Positions 6,534 through 12,560 of a stretch of 12,560 bases of DNA are shown in pieces. Below the pieces are notes generated by a model. It ran no database searches. It was not told the DNA's origin and was given only the letters and a program-made list of their open reading frames with translations. Source of the stretch: CAZWVA01 sp964636885 (GTDB taxonomy: Bacteria; Desulfobacterota_D; UBA1144; Nemesobacterales; CSP1-2). Positions within the stretch are counted from its first letter, which is position 1, and the number at the start of each line of letters is the position of its first letter. Where the stretch lies: positions 1 to 12,560 of the forward strand of contig CAZWVA010000071.1 of assembly GCA_964636885.1 (NCBI GenBank). The letters are read 5' to 3'. The translations under genes were made by a program, and so were the position numbers.

Positions 6534-7186
6534 GTATATTGGATCTGTTAAGAAGTGAGGAACACGATGTAAGGCGCATCTATGGTATTGCGGGCGGCAT
6601 AGTTACAAACAACCAGGACCCGGAAGGGCTTGGGAGGGTCAAGATAAGATTCCCCTGGCTCTCGGATAACAACGAAACCGACTGGGTGCGGATTGCCACA
6701 TTGATGGCTGGTGGAGAACGAGGGAGTTTCTTTCTCCCGGAGGTAGGGGACGAGGTTCTTGTCGCATTTGAGCATGGGGATATCAATCACCCCTATGTAA
6801 TCGGGGCGCTCTGGAACGGGGTGGATAGGCCACCCGAGACAAACAGCGATGGGAAAAACAACATTCGGAAGATAAGATCCCGAAGCGGTCATGAGATCAT
6901 ATTTAACGACGACGATACGACTATGCAGGAGAAGGTGGAGATTCACACAAGCGGTGGGCATAGGATCGTCCTCGACGATTCCGCCGGACGGGAAAGTATA
7001 GAGGTAGTAGACAAAACGGGAAGCAATAGAATCACCATCGACTCCGTTCAGAACTCTATAACCATAGAAAGTGCCCTCCAGCTTAGGATAAAGGCTACGG
7101 TTATAGAGATAGAAGGAACCGCATCGTTGACCCTAAAATCAAACGCCGTTTTAACGATTCAGGGGTTACCCGTGAAGATTAACTGA
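6530..7186 (+). CDS. Baseplate spike protein (gpV/gp5 OB-fold half of VgrG)
   Basis: 218 aa, starting at an ATGA overlap with the hub stop (6530-6533), so translation is probably coupled for equal output of the two trimer-forming partners. Residues about 18-105 form the OB-fold of phage baseplate assembly protein V / gp5: IAGGIVTNNQDPEGLGRVKI, RFPWLSDNNETDWVRIAT, GSFFLPEVGDEVLVAFEHGD and HPYVIGALWNG are textbook motifs. Residues about 120-218 are short alternating strands (SGHEIIFNDDD, GGHRIVLDDSAG, NRITIDSVQNSITIESALQL) that build the triple-stranded beta-helix needle; the chain ends without an added effector domain. The spike sits under the hub and is capped by the PAAR protein encoded next. 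Confidence 0.96.
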   Translation: MSILDLLRSEEHDVRRIYGIAGGIVTNNQDPEGLGRVKIRFPWLSDNNETDWVRIATLMAGGERGSFFLPEVGDEVLVAFEHGDINHPYVIGALWNGVDRPPETNSDGKNNIRKIRSRSGHEIIFNDDDTTMQEKVEIHTSGGHRIVLDDSAGRESIEVVDKTGSNRITIDSVQNSITIESALQLRIKATVIEIEGTASLTLKSNAVLTIQGLPVKIN

Positions 7187-7211
7187 GTGTTAGGGAGGAT
7201 CTAGAGAGGAT

Positions 7212-7505
7212 ATGCCACCGGCAGCAAGGGTGGGGGACATGACGAGCCACGGGACTCCCCTTTCCCCAGGGCCGGGTAGCTTTAACGTCCTCATTGGAGG
7301 GATGCCCGCCTGGAGGGCAACGTCTGACTTTCACGCTTGTCCCCTTGTGACGGGAGTTGTGCCCCACGTAGGTGGTGTAGTTGCCGTGGGCAGCTTTACG
7401 GTCTTTATTAATAATCTACCTGCCGCCCGTCAGGGAGACGTTATCGTGGAGGGCGGCCCTCCCAATACGATAGTCATGGGATGCCCAACCGTGTTAATCG
7501 GCTAA
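7212..7505 (+). CDS. PAAR-repeat spike tip protein (Afp10/Pvc10 type)
   Basis: 97 aa with a GAGAGGA ribosome site just before the ATG. The opening PPAARVGDMTSHGTPLSPG is a standard PAAR start. Later segments (FNVLIGGMPAWRATSDFHACP, where the last residue begins the next turn, and VAVGSFTVFINNLPAARQGD, IVEGGPPNTIVMGCPTVLIG) complete the three-fold pyramidal fold. Candidate metal ligands are His13, His41, His52 and Cys91, with Cys43 also near. PAAR proteins cap the spike as a sharp metal-bound cone and can carry effectors, but this one is the bare domain without extension. It lies between spike and gp25 genes, whereas Afp/PVC place gp25 (afp9) before the PAAR gene (afp10). Confidence 0.95.
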   Translation: MPPAARVGDMTSHGTPLSPGPGSFNVLIGGMPAWRATSDFHACPLVTGVVPHVGGVVAVGSFTVFINNLPAARQGDVIVEGGPPNTIVMGCPTVLIG

Positions 7506-7509
7506 GGGG

Positions 7510-7905
7510 ATGGCTAAAGAATTCCTGGGTAGAGGTTGGAAGTTCCCCGTTACGGTAGATGCTACTACCGGAAGGATAGCTATGTCCGAATACGAGAAGG
7601 ATATAAGGGAATCTATATGGATCATACTCTCCACGGCAAAGGGGGAGCGTGTCATGAGGCCCGACTTTGGATGCGGGATCCATGACCTCGTTTTTGCTCC
7701 GGTTAATACCACGACGGTGAACCTGGTTCAAAGGGGCGTACAAGAGGCCCTTACCCTCTGGGAACCTAGGATCGAGTTGATAAACGTGGAGGTATCCACA
7801 GAGAGGGCGGACGAGGGAAGGCTACTTGTCAGTATCGATTACCGGGTGCGTGTAACAAACAACCGGTTTAACCTCGTCTACCCTTTCTATCTGAAAGGGG
7901 GATAG
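7510..7905 (+). CDS. gp25-like baseplate wedge protein (Afp9/Pvc9 type)
   Basis: 131 aa. It nucleates the sheath on the baseplate and joins the wedge proteins. The N-terminus MAKEFLGRGWKFPVTVD matches the family start, fixing the ATG at 7510 even though the purine run AAGGGG abuts the codon too closely for normal use; reinitiation after the PAAR stop (7503-7505) is likely. The gp25 hallmark is present: IRESIWIILSTAKGERVMRP followed by DFGCGIHDLVFAP, and later LTLWEPRIELINVEV and VSIDYRVRVTNNRFNLVYPF. Size and motif order are normal. It is followed 17 nt later by the first J-like wedge gene. Confidence 0.96.
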   Translation: MAKEFLGRGWKFPVTVDATTGRIAMSEYEKDIRESIWIILSTAKGERVMRPDFGCGIHDLVFAPVNTTTVNLVQRGVQEALTLWEPRIELINVEVSTERADEGRLLVSIDYRVRVTNNRFNLVYPFYLKGG

Positions 7906-7922
7906 TCGATTGGTAGAGAACG

Positions 7923-10900
7923 ATGAGGATAGAACCGCCTAAAATAGATCCAAGAAGGTTCAGCGATCTTGTCGGGATACTGAGGGAACTGGTCCCCCAC
8001 TATACCCCTGAGTGGGTGGCTTCCGATGAGAAGGACGCCGGATACGCTCTCATCAGGGTCTTTTCGCATATAACAGAAGCCGTGATAAACCGCTTCAACC
8101 AGGTACCGCGAAAGAACCTCGTTGCCTTCCTCGATATGCTTGGGATTAATCTCCTTCCCGCACAGCCCGCCAGGGTTCCCATTACATTCAGGCTCGCAAA
8201 GGGCACCGACAGGGATACCCTCATCCCGGCTAGGATCCAGGCCGCGGCGGATAAAACGGAGGAGCACGACGAACTCCCGTTTGAGACGGAGGGGAGCCTC
8301 CTCGCCACGATAAGCAACCTTAAAGAGGTTATAAGCGTAGACCCTTTAAAAGACGGTGTATTTGTCCACACCCCGAATGTCGTATCTAAGGACGGGGAAG
8401 TGTTGGAGGAGCAGGTACCCTTTACCGTCTTCTCAGGCGATAACCGGCAGGAGCACGCTCTTTATCTCGGACATAAGGAGCTTTTTAATATGGAGAGCAC
8501 CGGGGATTACACTCGAGGTCGATTTGGCACCCGGAACCGAGGTTATGGGTTCCGTCCTGAATCTCAGATGGGAGTACTGGGGAGAGGACAAGGAGAAGGG
8601 AAGAGACGACTGGATCGCCCTTCAGGTTGAGGAGGACGAAACGGGCGGATTCAATCGGGGAGGAAGGATTTTACTTCTAAAGACCGTAGAGGGGAAGGTC
8701 AAGGAAGAAAAGCTAGAGGGGGTCTTCAAGAAAACCTCCGGGGTGGAAATAAAGGACGAAGAGATCAAGCGTATAAAGACCCGTTGGCTTAGGTGTAGAC
8801 TGGAAGACCCTCTAACCCCTGATTCGTCTATAGGGCTCCCCACGATTGATACCATCTTCCTCAGGGCAAGGCCCAGCGACCCAATCCCTCCAGATGCAGG
8901 GTATTTCAACGATGTGCCTTTGGATTGGACTCCGGTCACGATTGAGGCCAAGGTCATGAAGGTCCAGATCCCTTCGGTGATTGCGATGGCTGCAGATACG
9001 GTGACCGTTACGGATCTACTTTCTGTGGATTCCGTAGAGGGGTTTAGGATCGGAGACGAGATAAAGATCCTAAGAAACAACATAACCCAAGGAGAAGGAA
9101 CGGTGAGTTACATGGGTTTTACATCTAACGAAATGCGGCTTACCCTTACGACCCCACTTACCGTTGAACAGGGTGACGTGATAAGGCTATCCAAGAAAAC
9201 AACCAAGGTCTTTCCTTTTGGAAATCAACCCAGGCTCTATGATGCCTTTTATATCGGCAGTCAGGAAGCGTTCTCGAAGAAAGGAGCGGCCATCACCCTT
9301 TATCTTTCACTGGCCCGTTTTGACACCTCCTCCGGTCTAGCTCCTCCTCCGGCCCCAAAGCTCTCCTGGGAGTACTGGGATGGAAAGGGTTGGCAGGCCG
9401 TTACGGTTCTAAAGGACGATACGGATAGGTTTTTGGAGGAGGGGGAAGGAAAGGCCGTCGAATTCAAATGCCCTCAGGATATAGAGGAGACCGAGGTGAG
9501 CGGTCAGAAGAACTACTGGGTCCGTGCGCGAATAGTGGGAGGGGATTATGGGAGGGAGGAGTATACAGTCCAGTCAAACGGTGGGCAGAAGGTGAATGTG
9601 GAACGCAAGTACAATCTCCCTATTATCCGTGACCTAAGGATCGGGTACTACTTTGATATAAAGGAGGGGCTTCAGCACTGCCTCACCTACAACAACCTGG
9701 ACTTCCAGGACAAAACCTCGGACTCCAAAGGGGAAGGGAAGGCCTTTCAGCCCTTCATCCGAATGGAGGATACCGGTCTCAATCTCTATATGGGATTCGA
9801 CAGGGCACTTACAGGAGGACCGATACGCCTGTTCTTTGCCGCTAAGGAGATTCCCTATACCGAGGAGACAAAGCCAAAGATGGATTGGAACTACCGGGAT
9901 AAGACCGGTTGGGGGCTTCTGGATTTTCTGGATGAGACAGAAGGGTTAATCGTGCAGGGACACCTGGAGGTCATAGGGCCTTCGGACTTTACCTCTTATG
10001 CCAGATTCGGACGGTTCCTTTACTGGATTCGGGGAAGCCTCGTAAAGGGAACCTACGAGTACCTTCCAGAAGTAGGGGGCGTATATCCAAATACGACCTG
10101 GGCGCTTCAGGCCGAGACCATAAGGGATGAAATCCTCGGCTCAAGCGATGGAGAGCCCAGTCAAACGTTTTCCCTCCTCAAATTCCCCGTTATTGAAGGA
10201 CAGGAGATCAGGGTGCGAGAGGTTCTCTCTGAAGAGGAAAAGCAGGGCCTCATCGCCTCGCTTGGCGAGGATGTGGTCTTTGAGGTCAAGGATGAGAAGG
10301 GAAAGGTGATCGAAACCTGGGTATTATGGACCGAGGTTCCCGACCTCTTCGATTCCAAACCGGATAGTCGGCACTACACACTCGATCGTGCAACCGGTCG
10401 GCTCCGGTTTGGAGATGGTATTAACGGGATGATACCTCCTGGAGGGGATGACAATATAAAGGCGTTCTCGTATCAGGCGGGCGGCGGCGCCAAGGGGAAT
10501 GTGAAGACGGGAGAGATTAAAACCCTTAAGTCTGCCGTTCCGGGGGTTGACAAAGTGGTAAACAATGTGGGCGCAGACGGGGGCGCGGATACTGCTACTC
10601 TTGAAGAGATGATTGAAATCGGTCCTGCCATGATAAGTCATAAGAGCCGTGCCGTAACCGTGGAGGACTTTGAATGGCTCGCCAAGCTCGCATCCAGAAA
10701 GGTGGTAAAGGCGAGGTGCCTTCCAAACACAAACGATAAGAAACAGGCCGGGGTCGGGTGGGTAACCGTGATAATAGTTCCGGATTCTCCGGATCCCAAG
10801 CCCTTTCCCTCTCTCGAACTCAGAAGAGGGGTGCGCCGCTTCCTCGAAGCCCACTCCGCAAGTACCCTTGGTTCGGTAAAGCACATCTATGTAGACGGCC

Positions 10901-11259
10901 CCCTCTACGTGGAGGTCGGTGTTTCTGCGGACGTGCTTGTCACATCGATTGACGTTGCATCGGAAGTGGAACGCGAGATTAGAAGAAAACTCAATGGCTT
11001 TTTTCATCCGCTGACCGGAGGTCCCGAAGGAAAGGGTTGGGACTTCGGTCGGGATGTTTCTGCCTCCGATGTTTACGCGTTGCTTGAGGGCATTGAAGGC
11101 GTTGACCACGTGGAGAACCTGAGGTTCACATATAATAAAGGGACTACCTCAGACGATACCGTGGAGATTAAGCGGGATTACCTCGTGTCATCCGGGGTCC
11201 ATTCTATTAACCTCCGACTCAGGGCAAATGGTCAAATAAACACAGGAAACGAGGTGTAG
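7923..11259 (+). pseudogene. Large baseplate-J-like wedge protein (Afp11/Pvc11 type), split by a one-base frameshift
   Basis: Two frames make one protein. From the ATG at 7923 the frame reads MRIEPPKIDPRRFSDLVGIL, HYTPEW, NRFNQVPRKNLVAFLDMLGI and LYLGHKELFNMESTG, then turns into low-complexity Arg/Gly nonsense and stops at 8630. Family sequence resumes in the other frame as ITLEVDLAPGTEVMG and runs to TAG 11257-11259. Removing one G from GGGG at 8502-8505 joins them exactly and gives a 1111-aa product. Late motifs are the baseplate-J signature LRFGDGINGMIPPGGDD (from about residue 827), AGGGAKGNVKTGEIKTL, and the SHKSRAVTVEDFEWLA segment at about 905-920. A beta module with VEGFRIGDEIKIL sits at about residues 358-425. 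J-like (gp6-type) proteins form the wedge ring that dimerises around the hub. Sequencing error, real mutation or +1 frameshifting are all possible; no classical slippery site is seen, so error or mutation is favoured. Confidence 0.88.
8502..8505 (+). other. Frameshift site in the J-like gene (GGGG run)
   Basis: Before the run the family frame is GAG AGC ACC GGG; after it the family frame is ATT ACA CTC GAG. Four Gs put these out of phase by one base; three Gs would read E-S-T-G-I-T-L-E with no loss. This pins the shift to a single extra base in a short homopolymer. Confidence 0.8.
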
Positions 11260-11264
11260 AGATC

Positions 11265-12560
11265 ATGGGCCTTCCCATTCCCAACCTGGACGACAGGACG
11301 TTTGATGAGATAGTAAAAGAGGCGCGCTCTCTTATAGCCAGATACGCCCCTGAATGGACCGACCACAACGTCCATGACCCAGGTATCACGTTTGTAGAGC
11401 TCTTCGCCTGGCTGGCGGAGATGCAGATCTATCAGCTAAACCGGGTGACCGATAGGAACTATGAGAGGTTTCTAAAACTCGTTGGACTCCATAGGTTCCC
11501 ACCTCGGCCAGCGAGGACTGAGATCACGTTTAAGAACGTAGCGGACAAGAAGGCGATTAAGTCCGGTACACGGATCGTCACCGAGGTGGGTGGGGAGAGG
11601 GTGGTGTTTGAAACGGAGGAGGGATTTACCCTTATCCCGATCCTTCTCAAATCGGTTACTACGGCCTATGATTCGAGGGTCATAGACTATACGGATGCCA
11701 ATGAAAAGGAGGGTGTCTACTTCCATCCATTTGGTGAAGAGGCCCCTCTAGGAGCAACGCTCGAATTGGGTTTCGATAATCCCCTTCCAGCGGTGGATAT
11801 TCACATCACGTTTATCCTATCTGAGGAAGACCTCCCTATCAGGGGAAGACACGGGGATGAGGAAGAGGATGTCTCTCCATCTGTAGGTTTGGTATGGGAA
11901 TATCTTGGCGGCGGGGTTTGGAATGAGCTTATGGTTACAAAAGACACAACACTGGGCTTAACGAGAGGTGGAAGAATAGCCTTTACCGGACCGGATTCTA
12001 TGGACGAGAAAGAAGGCCTCTACCGAATACGTTGTCGTCTTGAGAAGGGACACTACGAGATCGTACCACGGGTATACCGCGTGCTCCTTAACACCGTTTC
12101 GGCGGTTCAGATTGAGACCATAGAGGAAGAGGACCTGGGGAAAGGGCGCGGGGTTCCCGAACAAAGGGTAATACTCAAGAAACCTCCGGTTATCAAGGGG
12201 AGCCAGAATGTTCAGGTTGAGAAGGAAGGGGGCGGTTGGGAGGACTGGGTCGAGGTGGATGATTTTGAGTCGTCGGGTCCGGACGATCCCCACTATGTAT
12301 TTCACCCGGATAAGGGGGAGATAGCGTTTGGAAACGGTCTAAACGGACGCATCCCTTCCGAATCCCAGTCTATAAGAGCCTCCTACAAAACCACATTGGA
12401 GGAGGGCGGTAATATCCCCAAAGGGCAGAAGTGGCGGATTGATGAAACGGGGTTCGAGGGGATTATAGGGGAGAACCCGAAAGATGCTACAGGAGGCAGC
12501 CCTGCCGAGACCATGGAACACGCAATGGCCAGGGCGAAGAGGGATTTTAGAACACGCTAC
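11265..12560 (+). CDS. Second baseplate-J-like wedge protein, partial at the window end (Afp12-like position)
   Basis: The ATG at 11265 lies 5 nt after the previous stop, and 432 codons stay open to the last base, so the 3' end is missing. The N-terminus (IPNLDDRTFDEIVKEARSLI, ARYAPEWTDHNVHDPGITFV, ELFAWLAEMQIYQLNRV, NYERFLKLVG) is a classic putative baseplate assembly protein opening and aligns with the start of the preceding J-like gene (PEW, xNRV/NQVP, FLxxLG, PARxxITF). About residues 200-320 are beta-rich with the tryptophan motif VWEYLGGGVWNEL. Near 345-365 is the wedge signature HPDKGEIAFGNGLNGRIPSE, and ETMEHAMARAKRDFRTRY at the edge leads into the expected RAVT-type segment. It is therefore a paralogue of the frameshifted gene; the two probably form the wedge together. 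Confidence 0.93.
   Translation, partial: MGLPIPNLDDRTFDEIVKEARSLIARYAPEWTDHNVHDPGITFVELFAWLAEMQIYQLNRVTDRNYERFLKLVGLHRFPPRPARTEITFKNVADKKAIKSGTRIVTEVGGERVVFETEEGFTLIPILLKSVTTAYDSRVIDYTDANEKEGVYFHPFGEEAPLGATLELGFDNPLPAVDIHITFILSEEDLPIRGRHGDEEEDVSPSVGLVWEYLGGGVWNELMVTKDTTLGLTRGGRIAFTGPDSMDEKEGLYRIRCRLEKGHYEIVPRVYRVLLNTVSAVQIETIEEEDLGKGRGVPEQRVILKKPPVIKGSQNVQVEKEGGGWEDWVEVDDFESSGPDDPHYVFHPDKGEIAFGNGLNGRIPSESQSIRASYKTTLEEGGNIPKGQKWRIDETGFEGIIGENPKDATGGSPAETMEHAMARAKRDFRTRY

Noticed and set aside
8356..8505. The ATG at 8356 as a true start of a separate downstream wedge gene
   Set aside because: From 8356 to 8505 the other frame (from 7923) carries the conserved sequence, so the first ~50 codons of this frame are out-of-phase reading; it is open only by chance.
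10324..11109. 261-codon open frame on the minus strand
   Set aside because: It lies wholly antisense to the J-like wedge gene, whose signature motifs are in the plus frame, and it shows no recognisable motif.

Overview
The window is the central structural part of a contractile phage-tail-like particle locus of the extracellular contractile injection system (eCIS) type (Afp / PVC / MAC / AlgoCIS relatives). Every supported gene is on the + strand, with very short gaps or stop-start overlaps, so the region reads as one operon. No capsid, terminase, portal, integrase, lysis, tRNA, rRNA, CRISPR or transposase signal is visible, which favours an eCIS over an ordinary prophage, although the window is too short to exclude a prophage outright.

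Layout: 1-149, C-terminal end of an upstream gene (possibly the DUF4255/Pvc16-like terminator protein). 191-2212, the only sheath gene. 2341-2775, the main inner tube. 2852-3217, a small tail-assembly-chaperone-like protein with one CxxC knuckle. 3214-3399, a 61-aa DUF6760-like protein with no ordinary start codon. 3420-3854, a second tube paralogue (baseplate-proximal tube initiator type). 3858-4766, an unrecognised 302-aa basic protein. 4767-5435, LysM baseplate protein. 5436-6533 and 6530-7186, hub (gpD/gp27-like) and spike (gpV/gp5 OB-fold) as two overlapping genes. 7212-7505, PAAR tip. 7510-7905, gp25-like wedge. 7923-11259, first large baseplate-J-like wedge protein, interrupted by a one-base frameshift. 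11265-12560, second J-like wedge protein, running off the window. The remaining expected parts (fibre, tape measure, AAA+ ATPase, effectors) would lie downstream and are not seen.

As a machine, tube and sheath polymerise on a baseplate built from the hub, spike, PAAR tip, LysM protein, gp25 and the two J-like wedge proteins. Sheath contraction drives the tube and its PAAR-capped spike into a target membrane. The strongest Shine-Dalgarno sites precede the sheath and the tube, the two most abundant subunits. The baseplate genes are mostly coupled by overlap.

Most notable points: (i) the sheath carries two copies of a 71-residue module, 212/213 nt identical, placed in what look like two different loops on either side of one core strand; (ii) a clean +1 frameshift in a GGGG run splits the first J-like gene; (iii) the DUF6760-like gene appears to start at AUA overlapping the previous stop, at a GGGGG run where -1 slippage would instead fuse the two proteins; (iv) a hairpin and a shared leader motif lie upstream of the tube and chaperone genes; (v) the 302-aa protein has no recognised N-terminal homology.

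Organism: not identifiable. Arginine is mostly AGG/AGA, isoleucine ATA is common, the coding strand is purine-rich, and AAGGAGG ribosome sites are strong. This is compatible with a thermophilic bacterium, or an archaeon using Shine-Dalgarno starts. That is inference only.
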